Shown here: piece by piece, positions 25,682-34,105 of the stretch | Position numbering within the stretch: the stretch's first letter is position 1 | Layout: every line of letters starts with the position of its first letter | NCBI RefSeq assembly: GCF_027213645.1 | Contig: NZ_JAPWGL010000005.1 | Location: forward strand, 62,001-126,000 | Direction: 5' to 3' | DNA: 64,000 nt | DNA from: Pedobacter rhodius | Lineage (GTDB): Bacteria > Bacteroidota > Bacteroidia > Sphingobacteriales > Sphingobacteriaceae | The notes under the pieces: generated by a model | Told to the model about the DNA's origin: nothing | What the model saw: the letters and a program-made list of their open reading frames with translations, nothing else | Databases searched by the model: none | Position numbers and translations under genes: made by a program

Positions 25682-26563
25682 ATGAAAAGGAATATTATTG
25701 CTATGGCCATTATTGTAACAATCTTCGGTTGCAATAGCGAAAAAAAAGACTACGCTAGTTCAGGTAAAGCTGAAATGGCAGATAGTATTACAGCAGATAC
25801 ACTGCCTGTTGAAAAGATTATAAAAACTGCCGATATGCGCTTTCGTGTTAAGGATGTTCAGAACACTAAAGAGCAACTTAGCAAACGCATCAAGGCAGAA
25901 GGCGGCATCATTGCCGAATTTTCTATCGAAAGTGTTATTCAGGAAACTGATAAAATAAAACAATCTGCCGATTCACTAAAAGAAATTACTTCTTACCGTA
26001 CCGAAGGTTACCTGGTCGCTAAAATACCATCAGAAAAGCTGGATGAATTTACTAATGTTATTTCTAAAATGGCCGTGTTTGTTAACAGCGCTTCCATGAA
26101 AATAGATGATCAAAGCCTTACTTACCTCGCAAACGAATTGAAAGCACAAAACAGGGTCGAAGCCATTGATAAAATTAATGAAGTTGCGAATAAGAAAAGT
26201 GACAATGTAGAATCATCGCTTTACATTAAGGATGATTATATCGATAAGAAAATCGAAAATAGGCAAATTGATAATCGCGTGAAGTTTAGTACAATAACGC
26301 TTAATTTTTATCAGGATAATACCGTAAAAACATTGGTTGTTGGCAATGATAACCTGTACGATTATCGGCCAGCTTTTTTAAACCGGTTATGGCTTAGCAT
26401 TTTAAACGGGTGGACATTATTTTTGGAGTTAATTCTTGCGCTGGCTAATTTATGGATGCTGATTCTTATCGGCGTTGCTGCATTTTTCATCATCAGGTAT
26501 TTTTTAAGGAAGAATAAACTGGCGATGGAGCAGGCCACAAAAAATCTGGTTGATAATATATAA
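25682..26563 (+). CDS. DUF4349 lipoprotein
   Basis: A 293-residue protein with lipobox TIFGC (Cys17). The DUF4349 pattern is visible: EKIIKTADMRFRVKDVQNTK, then IAEFSIESVIQ, TEGYLVAKIPSEKLDEFTNV, then a helical hairpin (SLTYLANELKAQNRVEAIDK), VKFSTITLNFYQ, and a C-terminal transmembrane helix (LANLWMLILIGVAAFFIIRY) with a basic tail. Function unknown; probably anchored in the envelope. The terminator behind it overlaps the ruvC stop codon. Confidence 0.88.
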   Translation: MKRNIIAMAIIVTIFGCNSEKKDYASSGKAEMADSITADTLPVEKIIKTADMRFRVKDVQNTKEQLSKRIKAEGGIIAEFSIESVIQETDKIKQSADSLKEITSYRTEGYLVAKIPSEKLDEFTNVISKMAVFVNSASMKIDDQSLTYLANELKAQNRVEAIDKINEVANKKSDNVESSLYIKDDYIDKKIENRQIDNRVKFSTITLNFYQDNTVKTLVVGNDNLYDYRPAFLNRLWLSILNGWTLFLELILALANLWMLILIGVAAFFIIRYFLRKNKLAMEQATKNLVDNI

Positions 26564-26596
26564 TAGTATCAATGTCGAATTACCGCTTTGCATTAA

Positions 26597-26634
26597 ATTG
26601 CCGTTTGGCTTGAGCCGACGGCAATTATTTTTTT
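26597..26634 (+). terminator. Terminator between converging DUF4349 and ruvC genes
   Basis: ATTGCCGT ... ACGGCAAT outer stem with an inner TTGGC-ttga-GCCGA stem, then TTATTTTTTT. The distal arm overlaps the ruvC stop codon (26625-26627). Confidence 0.8.
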
Positions 26635-27212
26635 GCCTTAACTGCCAACCCCTTTACTTTAGTTTTATTATCGCTTACAAAAGATTCCCAGCCCGAATAG
26701 GTTTTTGATTTACCACCGGAAGTTATTTTCTGAAAAGAATGACAAACGGCAACGGCTAAACCATCCGTCGCATCCAGAAATTCAGGCGTTTCTTTAAAAT
26801 TTAACAAACGCTGTAACATGGCAGCTACTTGTTCTTTAGTGGCATTTCCATTGCCCGTAATCGATTGTTTTATTTTGCGGGGCGAATATTCTGTTACCGA
26901 AATACTCCTCGAAAGTGCGGCTGCAATGGCTATACCCTGTGCCCGGCCTAACTTTAAAAGCACCTGAATATTTTTTCCGTAAAATGGTGCTTCAATAGCC
27001 AGAACATCAGGTTTGTATTGGTCGATAAGTACAATCGTCTTTTCGAAAATGCGCTGAAGTTTTAAAAAAGGATCGTCAAGGTGTGTCATCTTAACAACGC
27101 CTAAGCTGATTAGTTCCGTCTTATTCCCTTTCTCCAAAATTACGCCATAACCCATTACCGCAGTACCCGGGTCGATGCCCATAATTATCCGCTCCTTTTT
27201 TTCGTTCAACAT
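26625..27212 (-). CDS. ruvC: Crossover junction endodeoxyribonuclease RuvC
   Basis: A 195-residue Holliday-junction resolvase. The ATG at 27212 (MLNEKKERIIMGIDPG) is chosen because it fits the family start; the open frame reaches further upstream. Catalytic acidic residues lie in IMGIDPGTAVMGYG, LAIEAPFYGKN and FLDATDGLAVAVCH. The C-terminal tail is Lys-rich (KVKGLAVKAKK). The divergent membrane-protein gene starts 39 nt away. Confidence 0.95.
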   Translation of the reverse strand: MLNEKKERIIMGIDPGTAVMGYGVILEKGNKTELISLGVVKMTHLDDPFLKLQRIFEKTIVLIDQYKPDVLAIEAPFYGKNIQVLLKLGRAQGIAIAAALSRSISVTEYSPRKIKQSITGNGNATKEQVAAMLQRLLNFKETPEFLDATDGLAVAVCHSFQKITSGGKSKTYSGWESFVSDNKTKVKGLAVKAKK

Positions 27213-27251
27213 TACAGCAATATTAAGCATATTTGCAAAAAAAAGATAATC

Positions 27252-28229
27252 TTGACAGCAAGGCATAAAAAAACATTATCGGTTATCATTAAAGCGGCAA
27301 TCATTGTATTTGCGTTTTGGTTTATCTATCATAAAGTTGTCGCTAATAAAAATCTGCAAAATTTCAAATCACTTTTAACCGGCCCGCCTGCAACAGAAAT
27401 TGTAAGCATAATAGGCTTAGTGTTTTTGCTGATGTTCGTAAATTGGTTTTTAGAAGCTGCAAAGTGGAAACATTTAATGAATCGGATCGAAAGCATAAGC
27501 TTTTACCGGGCCATCGAATCGGTTTTCTGCGGCTTAACACTTGCTATTTTTACACCAAATCGATTGGGGGAATATGGCGGCCGGGTTTTCTTTTTATCCC
27601 CAAAAAGAAGAATTGTGGGTGCAGTTGCAATGGCAGTAGGAAATATCGGCCAGCTGGTGTTAACGAATATTTTTGGCGCAATTGCATTGAGTGCATTTAT
27701 TTATCGGTTCATCGATTTGGATTATCGACTGTTTTTTGCCATTCAGATTCTGGTTGTTGTTTTCTGTTTATTTTTTATTGTTTTTTATTTCAACATTCAA
27801 TGGCTGAACGGAATCTTATTATCATTCAAATTTACACGTAAATACAAAAAGTTTTACAGCATTTTAGGGCGTTACAGAAAGGCAGAATTATTTAAAATAC
27901 TGCTGTTTTGCCTGGCTCGTTACTTTGTTTTCAGTTCGCAATATTTTATTCTTTTTATATGGCTGATACCGGGTTTGCATTACGCAGATATCATAATGAT
28001 GATAAGCATTTTATTTTTTGTGCAATCAACCTTGCCTTCTTTAGATTTATTTGATGTTGGTATCAGAAGCATAACGGCATCTTATTTTTTCGGTTACATA
28101 ACCAATCACGATGTGGCGGTTATTGCATGTACAGCAAGTATCTGGCTTATAAATATCATTATTCCTGCTATATTAGGCACATATTTCGTTTTTAAACTTA
28201 ACTTTTTTGGAAATCTTAAATCTAATTAG
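27252..28229 (+). CDS. LPG-synthase-like integral membrane protein (UPF0104 family)
   Basis: A 325-residue protein with about eight transmembrane helices, starting at TTG. Family signs: FLLMFVNWFLEAAKWKHLM, SVFCGLTLAIFTPNRLGEYG, AVAMAVGNIGQLVLTN, and QSTLPSLDLFDVGIRS near the end. This family includes the membrane part of lysyl-phosphatidylglycerol flippases/synthases and glycosyltransferases such as AglD. It overlaps the next gene, a membrane glycosyltransferase, by 23 nt, so the two probably work on one lipid or glycan substrate. The catalytic lysyl-transferase domain is absent. Confidence 0.85.
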   Translation: MTARHKKTLSVIIKAAIIVFAFWFIYHKVVANKNLQNFKSLLTGPPATEIVSIIGLVFLLMFVNWFLEAAKWKHLMNRIESISFYRAIESVFCGLTLAIFTPNRLGEYGGRVFFLSPKRRIVGAVAMAVGNIGQLVLTNIFGAIALSAFIYRFIDLDYRLFFAIQILVVVFCLFFIVFYFNIQWLNGILLSFKFTRKYKKFYSILGRYRKAELFKILLFCLARYFVFSSQYFILFIWLIPGLHYADIIMMISILFFVQSTLPSLDLFDVGIRSITASYFFGYITNHDVAVIACTASIWLINIIIPAILGTYFVFKLNFFGNLKSN

Positions 28230-29343
28230 TCTACTATCTGCTGCTTTAACACTGGTTTATAGTTTCTTAGTCCTCAGTTTTATCAGAGGTTGGCATAAAC
28301 TAATTTATTTTATTCCTAAAAAATCCTTGCCAAAAACTAAAGTTTCCATTATCGTTGCAGCCCGTGATGAAGAATTAAACATCGGTAAAACTATTGATGA
28401 TTTAATTGCTCAGAACTATCCGGAAGTTTTAACAGAAATCATAATTATCGATGACCATTCAACAGACAGAACGGCTGACATCGTTTTAAGTTATGCCGAT
28501 AAGAAGGTTAAACTTATAAAACTAAACGAAGATCGTGCGCTGAACTCCTATAAGAAGAAAGCCATACAAACGGCTATTGGAACCTGTTCAGGAGATTTAA
28601 TTATTACCACCGATGCCGATTGCCGGATGGGCGAAAACTGGCTGGCTACGATTGTAGAATTGTATGAAGAAAAAGATTATAAAATGATTTCGTCACCCGT
28701 TGCTTATTTTCAGGAGAAAAATTTATTCGAACGGTTACAATCTTTAGAATTTCTATACCTGATAGGTTTGGGTGCGTCAACTATCGGGAATAATGAACCT
28801 TCAACCTGTAATGGCGCAAACCTTGCTTACGAAAAAAATACTTTTTACGAAGTCGGCGGTTTTCAGGGAATTGATGATTTGGCTTCCGGTGATGATGAAT
28901 TGCTGCTGCATAAAATTGCTGCAAAATATCCTGATAAAATCGGATTTTTAAAAAACAGCGACGCAATTGTTTACACACATGCGAAAGAAAACCTGAGTTC
29001 TTTTATTCAGCAGAGAAAACGCTGGGCATCGAAAAGTACACGGTATAAAAATAAAGCAATTATTGTGCTTGGTGTGTTTGTTTGGGTGTTTAACCTCAGC
29101 ATTCTTGCTAACTTTATTACCGGCTTATTTCTACCGGGTTTTCTAATCATCACATTTTACCAGTTATTGGTTAAAATGATTTTAGAAAGCTTATTTTTAT
29201 GGAAGATTACCGGCTTCGCAAAAAGACGAAGTCTGATGATATTAATCCCCGTTTTAAATGTTTTGCATATTCTTTATATCATCTATATCGGTATTGCCGG
29301 AAATAGCGGGAAATACAATTGGAAAGGCAGAATGGTCAGGTAA
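28207..29343 (+). CDS. Membrane glycosyltransferase, family 2
   Basis: A 378-residue processive-type GT2 enzyme. N-terminal helix (LNLISLLSAALTLVYSFLVL), then the GT-A domain: VSIIVAARDEELNIGKTI, IIIIDDHSTDRTAD, ITTDADCRMGENW (metal DxD), GDDELLLHK, and QQRKRWASK (QxxRW). Three helices end the protein. Start is TTG at 28207, overlapping the upstream gene. Probably adds sugars to a lipid or exports a polysaccharide; the substrate cannot be told. Confidence 0.92.
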   Translation: MEILNLISLLSAALTLVYSFLVLSFIRGWHKLIYFIPKKSLPKTKVSIIVAARDEELNIGKTIDDLIAQNYPEVLTEIIIIDDHSTDRTADIVLSYADKKVKLIKLNEDRALNSYKKKAIQTAIGTCSGDLIITTDADCRMGENWLATIVELYEEKDYKMISSPVAYFQEKNLFERLQSLEFLYLIGLGASTIGNNEPSTCNGANLAYEKNTFYEVGGFQGIDDLASGDDELLLHKIAAKYPDKIGFLKNSDAIVYTHAKENLSSFIQQRKRWASKSTRYKNKAIIVLGVFVWVFNLSILANFITGLFLPGFLIITFYQLLVKMILESLFLWKITGFAKRRSLMILIPVLNVLHILYIIYIGIAGNSGKYNWKGRMVR

Positions 29344-30482
29344 TGGATAATAGCCCATCGAAAAAAGTCTGGTTAAAATTCAGGCGCAATAAACTTGCGC
29401 TTAGTGGCCTGGTTTTTATTCTTTTGCTAATGCTGATGGGTATTTTAGGCTATTTAATTATGCCAGATGATTCTCCAAATGCGAATAATCAAAAGGTGCA
29501 GATTGCCAAAGCAAAACCGGGTTCAAAATTCACCTTTATGATTATAGAGCATTATGATCACATTGAAAGAGCAGGTTTATTCGAACGTATGTTCGATGGA
29601 CAAAAACCCGGTTTCAAAAGTATTCCGATAACATCGTACAGAATGGTTGGCGATGCTATTTTTGCAACCGAATTTATTGGAGAAGAAAAGGCTCCCGAAA
29701 CTAAATATAATCTAAAAGATTTATGTCCGGCTTGTATGCTGCCATCCAAAACCGTAACACCACAAGCACTTTTCGAAAAGAATAACATTTACCAAAAAAC
29801 CTTTCTCCTCGGAACAGATATTTACGGACGTGATTTATTAAGCCGTTTAATTTTGGGTATTCGTGTGTCACTCTCTGTTGGTTTAATAGCCGTGTTAATT
29901 TCACTTTTTATCGGTGTAAGTTTGGGGGCCATTGCTGGTTATTTTGGTGGTAAAACAGATGCGGCCATCAGTTGGTTTATGAATGTGGTTTGGTCGTTGC
30001 CATCACTGTTACTGGTTATCGCTATTTCTTTTGCGTTAGGTAAAGGCTTCTGGCAAATTTTTATAGCGGTAGGATTATCAACCTGGGTTGATGTTGCGAG
30101 ATTAGTCCGCGGCCAAGTGATGGCACTTAAAGAAGTGGAATTTGTTGAGGCAGCGAGAGCTTTGGGTTACAGCACTTCAAGAACTATAATTAAACATATT
30201 TTACCCAACATCGCCGGACCAATTTTAGTTGTGGCATCTGCAAATTTTGCTTCAGCAATTTTATTGGAAACGGGTTTAAGTTTTTTAGGTTTCGGTGCGC
30301 AGCCACCTATGCCAAGTTGGGGAAGCATGATAAAAGAGCATTTCGGGTACATCATTATGGATGCCGCGTATTTAGCCGTTTTACCTGGATTGGCGATTAT
30401 GCTTACCGTTTACGCTTTCAATGTTCTGGCTATCGGCTTACGCGATGCCTTCGATGTAAAAGGACAGAACATCACTGTTTAA
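29343..30482 (+). CDS. OppC-like ABC transporter permease
   Basis: A 379-residue inner-membrane permease. The ATG at 29343 overlaps the upstream stop codon by 1 nt (TAATG). An OppC-type N-terminal helix (LALSGLVFILLLMLMGILGY) and a periplasmic domain of about 120 residues are followed by the binding-protein-dependent permease domain: LLGTDIYGRDLLSRLILGIR, the EAA loop VEAARALGYSTSRTI ... HILPN, and LETGLSFLGFGAQPPMPSWG. No OppB, ATPase or binding protein is adjacent, so it must assemble with products encoded elsewhere. Confidence 0.92.
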   Translation: MDNSPSKKVWLKFRRNKLALSGLVFILLLMLMGILGYLIMPDDSPNANNQKVQIAKAKPGSKFTFMIIEHYDHIERAGLFERMFDGQKPGFKSIPITSYRMVGDAIFATEFIGEEKAPETKYNLKDLCPACMLPSKTVTPQALFEKNNIYQKTFLLGTDIYGRDLLSRLILGIRVSLSVGLIAVLISLFIGVSLGAIAGYFGGKTDAAISWFMNVVWSLPSLLLVIAISFALGKGFWQIFIAVGLSTWVDVARLVRGQVMALKEVEFVEAARALGYSTSRTIIKHILPNIAGPILVVASANFASAILLETGLSFLGFGAQPPMPSWGSMIKEHFGYIIMDAAYLAVLPGLAIMLTVYAFNVLAIGLRDAFDVKGQNITV

Positions 30483-30486
30483 TTAA

Positions 30487-30837
30487 TTATTTTTTTTTAG
30501 CTTTCTTTTTTGATGCTTTGGCTAAAGGGTTAAATTCCAAAGCTAGATTTATCCAGTAATCTAATTCTTTGTTTTGATTAATTACATCTTCCGAAACTAA
30601 AATATAGCTATTCATTTGTTTGCCACCCATCGTCATGTGTTCCCATCCATCCTTATCCATTAATGAATTCAGGGTTTCAGGATTAATTCTAAGCATGATT
30701 TTATCTTTCATAACGCCGATACACATTTTGCCGTTAACCATAAAAATCAATCCGCTGAACATAACTTTCTCTTCAACGTTGGCTAAGTTCATTAATTTTT
30801 CAGCAATGCGGTTAGCAAGATATTCATTGTAGCTCAT
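30487..30837 (-). CDS. TfoX N-terminal domain protein
   Basis: A 116-residue protein with the TfoX/Sxy N-terminal fold: VEEKVMFSGLIFMVNGKMCI then GVMKDKIMLRINPETLNSL and WEHMTMGGKQMNSYILVSED, ending in a Lys-rich tail (KASKKKAKKK). Full-length TfoX/Sxy regulates competence in Proteobacteria, but stand-alone N-terminal domains are common in Bacteroidota and of unknown function. Its start overlaps the upstream gene by 4 nt (ATGA), suggesting translational coupling. Confidence 0.85.
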   Translation of the reverse strand: MSYNEYLANRIAEKLMNLANVEEKVMFSGLIFMVNGKMCIGVMKDKIMLRINPETLNSLMDKDGWEHMTMGGKQMNSYILVSEDVINQNKELDYWINLALEFNPLAKASKKKAKKK

Positions 30838-31433
30838 TCCTCGGCACTTTTTTTAGTTGTACCTGCTTTTATGTCCAATGAGGAAAAGAAACCTCTTAAC
30901 AAAGAAAATTTCTCTAAACAATTTTCTCCTAATTTTATTTTGTCAGAACTTGTTCTTTGCCCAATACAATCAAAGCAAATTTCAATATATTCGATAACAA
31001 GCCCATTTTCGTTAAAAAATAATATACCATTATGTGGGTCATAGCAAGCGCCATGTTCTTCAATCCAGCCGTACTCTTTAGATTTAAAGCCGTAATTATA
31101 AATTAAATCGGTTAGTTTATCAATTTCTAATGCTGATAAATCTTTCCTTTCTTTAACCATTTTAGAATTTAGCTTACGTTTTTCTATAGGTATCCTGCTC
31201 GAAAGTTCACCATATGGATTATCAAAAGATATTAGTGAAATTTTATCTGTTTTATTAAATGGATAGAATAATCTTCTTTGTGCTTGAGTGAAATTATTTC
31301 TATAAGTACAAACTGAATTTTTTTCTATTAACACAGATTGATCTTCATTGGATAACTCTGTAGTTGGCTTAGTTTGAGCTCCAAGATCGTAGGTAAAGCA
31401 TATCAAAGTTAAAATAATTAAGATTTTATACAT
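30834..31433 (-). CDS. Secreted protein, unknown function
   Basis: A 199-residue protein with signal peptide MYKILIILTLICFTYDLGAQ. No family recognised. The mature part has Cys residues at CTYRN, GACYDPH and ICFDC, and an aromatic segment IEEHGACYDPHNGILFF followed by FNENGLVIEYIEICFDC. It overlaps the TfoX-like gene by 4 nt. Base use looks like its neighbours. Confidence 0.7.
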   Translation of the reverse strand: MYKILIILTLICFTYDLGAQTKPTTELSNEDQSVLIEKNSVCTYRNNFTQAQRRLFYPFNKTDKISLISFDNPYGELSSRIPIEKRKLNSKMVKERKDLSALEIDKLTDLIYNYGFKSKEYGWIEEHGACYDPHNGILFFNENGLVIEYIEICFDCIGQRTSSDKIKLGENCLEKFSLLRGFFSSLDIKAGTTKKSAEE

Positions 31434-31484
31434 TGAGCAAGATGTTAGTAATTGTTTAAAACTAATTTACTCAATTCATATCCG

Positions 31485-31518
31485 TTTGATAAAATTTAGT
31501 CGTTAATATTTAAATTTG
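31485..31518 (+). promoter_or_regulatory. Promoter of rnhB
   Basis: TTTG (31485-31488), 22 nt, TAAATTTG (31511-31518). The box ends only 5 nt before the ATG at 31524, so the mRNA may be leaderless. Confidence 0.55.
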
Positions 31519-31523
31519 CAGCG

Positions 31524-32132
31524 ATGTTGTTAAGTTGTTATCAGGAAGAGTTTTTAGAGGCCGGTTGTGATGAAGCCGGAAGAGGTTGCCTTGCCGGGCC
31601 GGTTTTTGCAGCGGCTGTAATTTTACCTAGGGGTTTTGTACTCGAAGGTTTAAACGATTCCAAGCAATTATCTCACGAGCAAAGAGATTTGTTAAGACCT
31701 GTTATTGAAAAAGAAGCTTTGGCCTGGGCGGTGGCATCGTGCGATCATGAAGAAATTGATAGAATAAATATACTTAATGCTTCATTTCTGGCTATGCACC
31801 GTGCGATAGAAAAACTACATACTCAGCCTCAGTATTTAGTTGTTGACGGTAACCGGTTCAAGGCTTATCCTCAAATCCCACACAGTTGTATTGTAAAGGG
31901 AGATGGAAAATATTTAAACATTGCAGCAGCATCTATTTTAGCTAAAACACATCGTGATGAATATATGACCAATCTCCATATTGATTACCCGCATTACAAC
32001 TGGCAGCAAAATAAGGGTTACCCCACCATCGCACATCGTAAAGCGGTTATAGAAATTGGGTTGTCGCCATTTCATCGGAAAACATTTAATGTGAGCGACC
32101 CTCAGCTTGATTTATTTTCGAAAGCAGTCTAA
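31524..32132 (+). CDS. rnhB: Ribonuclease HII
   Basis: A 202-residue enzyme that removes ribonucleotides and RNA primers from DNA-RNA hybrids. The active site is visible: EAGCDEAGRGCLAGPVFAAA with the DE pair, LNDSKQLSHEQRD, YLVVDGNRF (third Asp) and AAASILAKTHRDEYM. The C-terminal GLSPFHRKTFN is typical. Length is normal. Confidence 0.96.
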   Translation: MLLSCYQEEFLEAGCDEAGRGCLAGPVFAAAVILPRGFVLEGLNDSKQLSHEQRDLLRPVIEKEALAWAVASCDHEEIDRINILNASFLAMHRAIEKLHTQPQYLVVDGNRFKAYPQIPHSCIVKGDGKYLNIAAASILAKTHRDEYMTNLHIDYPHYNWQQNKGYPTIAHRKAVIEIGLSPFHRKTFNVSDPQLDLFSKAV

Positions 32133-32153
32133 ATTTCGTATTTTCACGACATT

Positions 32154-33356
32154 GTGAAAATTCTGTTAATTACCAAGCGGGTTCCTTTTCCGCCAAATAG
32201 TGGTTACCCGATTGTGGTTTACAATACCATGAAAGGTTTGCTGCAGCTTGGTGCAGATATTACTTTGTTCAGCTTAAACCCGTTAAATGCCAGGCTGGAA
32301 CTGGAAGATGTTTCTGATCCTGTTTTTGACCAGATAAAAGCCTGTACGCAGGATATTGATACAGGAGTAAACGTATGGTCTGCTTTTTTTAATATTTTCA
32401 CCAACGAATCTTATAATGTATCCAGGTATTTTACAGAAGATGCCGCAAGACAGCTGGAAAACCTGCTACGTGAAAATACATTTGATATTATCCAGTTTGA
32501 AGGGCTTTTCGTTGTGCCCTATCTCGATGTAGTTAAAGCAAATAGTAATGCAAAACTGATTTACAGGGCGCATAATATCGAATTTACCATGTGGGAGCGA
32601 CTTTCCTATTCAGAAAGTTTTTTGATGCGTAGAAAATATCTGGCTTTTCTGGCGCAGAGATTAAAAGCTTATGAAACCGAACAAATTAACCGCTTTCATC
32701 ATATTTTTGCCATTAGTGAGCCCGACAGGCAAAGTATTATAAAGTTTGGCTGCGAAATACCAATGACGGTTTTTCCGGTTGCAATTGATTTAGAAAAATA
32801 CAGCGTTGATAAAAGTAAAACAAGTTTTCCCACCTTATTCCATTTAGGCGCGATGGATTGGCGACCAAACCAGGAAGGTTTGGAATGGTTTCTCGACGAT
32901 ATATGGCCTGATATTGAAAAGCTGAATAAAGATCTTCGCTTTTATATCGCCGGGAAAAACATGCAAAAGCATTTTTTCGAATACGATTCGGATAATCTGA
33001 TTGTAGAAGGTGAGGTTTTTGATGCCGTAGAATTTATGAATTCTAAAGCAATTATGATTGTTCCGTTAATTTCGGGTACCGGTATGCGGGTAAAAATTAT
33101 TGAGGGCATGGCAATGAAAAAATGTATTATTGCAACGACTAACGCTGCCGAAGGCATAAATTGCCGCCATGGCCATGATATTTTAATTGCCGATTCTGCC
33201 GACGAATTTTATCGCTCTATCCTGCAATGCATCATTAATCCTAAACGATGGATGGAAATCGGGGAGAACGCCAGGACAACTGTTGAAAGAGACCATGCAA
33301 TTGATTTGGTTGTTGGCGGTATGCTGAACATTTACAAAGACTTGATAAATAATTAA
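32154..33356 (+). CDS. Glycosyltransferase, GT-B fold (GT4/GT1-like)
   Basis: A 400-residue protein starting at GTG. The N-terminal domain starts KILLITKRVPFPPNSGYPIV, with FDIIQFEGLFVVPYLDVV and RAHNIEFTMWERLS; the C-terminal domain has FHLGAMDWRPNQEGLEWFL, IAGKNM, and the donor-binding VPLISGTGMRVKIIEGMAMK followed by TTNAAEGI. This is the layout of retaining group 1/4 glycosyltransferases that build polysaccharides or lipopolysaccharide. The substrate is unknown. It starts 21 nt after rnhB, probably in one transcript. Confidence 0.92.
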   Translation: MKILLITKRVPFPPNSGYPIVVYNTMKGLLQLGADITLFSLNPLNARLELEDVSDPVFDQIKACTQDIDTGVNVWSAFFNIFTNESYNVSRYFTEDAARQLENLLRENTFDIIQFEGLFVVPYLDVVKANSNAKLIYRAHNIEFTMWERLSYSESFLMRRKYLAFLAQRLKAYETEQINRFHHIFAISEPDRQSIIKFGCEIPMTVFPVAIDLEKYSVDKSKTSFPTLFHLGAMDWRPNQEGLEWFLDDIWPDIEKLNKDLRFYIAGKNMQKHFFEYDSDNLIVEGEVFDAVEFMNSKAIMIVPLISGTGMRVKIIEGMAMKKCIIATTNAAEGINCRHGHDILIADSADEFYRSILQCIINPKRWMEIGENARTTVERDHAIDLVVGGMLNIYKDLINN

Positions 33357-33365
33357 CCCTTATAA

Positions 33366-33926
33366 CTATACCCTTAATACTCCTCTGAAAGCCCTGGCTG
33401 CATAGTATGATTGTGCGCCATTATGGTAAACAAAAACCGTATTGTAACGAAAATCGCAAAATAATGCACCGCCGAGTGCTCTGATGTCTTCAGGTGTTTT
33501 TATCCAGCTTGATGTTTTTTCATCGAATCTTCCCAGTTTCTGTAAATCACGATATTGTTCTTCTAATAAAAGCTCGATACCCATCGCAATTGCTACATCT
33601 ATAACATTACCCTCCGGTTTATTTTCTTTTCTCGCTTCAAGCGCTTCCCGGTCGTAACAAAGACTTCTGCGGCCTTTCGGACTTTCCGCAGCACAATCCA
33701 CAAAAGTATATTCATCAGAATCGACATTAAAAGAAACGACATCTGGTTCGCCGCCGGTTCTTTCCATTTCATACAGCGACCATAGCTTCTCCGGATTCGC
33801 CTTCAGTTTTGCTTCTACTTTCATCCATTGGATATCCTGATGCCGTTTATTATTTTTTTCAAAACGATTTTTTAATAGGCTTAGCGTTTCTTCAGCTTGT
33901 ATTACGGATAGAATTTTATTATTCAT
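33366..33926 (-). CDS. DUF4256 protein
   Basis: A 186-residue soluble protein of the DUF4256 type: TLSLLKNRFEKNNKRHQDIQ, WSLYEMERTGGEPDVV, FVDCAAESPKGRRSLCYDRE, IAMGIELLLEEQYRDLQKLG, TSSWIKTPEDIRALGGALF and DFRYNTVFVYHNGAQSYYAA. Function unknown; the motif ESPKGRRSLCYD suggests a conserved pocket. Converges with the glycosyltransferase gene, 9 nt apart. Confidence 0.88.
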   Translation of the reverse strand: MNNKILSVIQAEETLSLLKNRFEKNNKRHQDIQWMKVEAKLKANPEKLWSLYEMERTGGEPDVVSFNVDSDEYTFVDCAAESPKGRRSLCYDREALEARKENKPEGNVIDVAIAMGIELLLEEQYRDLQKLGRFDEKTSSWIKTPEDIRALGGALFCDFRYNTVFVYHNGAQSYYAARAFRGVLRV

Positions 33927-34078
33927 GATTTACTAATTGATAGGTAGCGATATTTCTTCAATTCATAGTCAAGTTTATCAAAAATTTATTTGAAATCAAT
34001 ATAATTGATTGTATGGTTTGATTCCCGGATTTTAAAAGGGGCTTTAAAATTTAGCCCTAAACATTCCCTTTTTCTTAG

Positions 34079-34086
34079 TAGTTTTG
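34079..34086 (+). promoter_or_regulatory. Candidate -7 box of gcvT
   Basis: TAGTTTTG fits TAnnTTTG, 19 nt before the ATG. No -33 TTTG was found. Confidence 0.4.
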
Positions 34087-34105
34087 CCCGCAAGAATTAA
34101 ATAGT

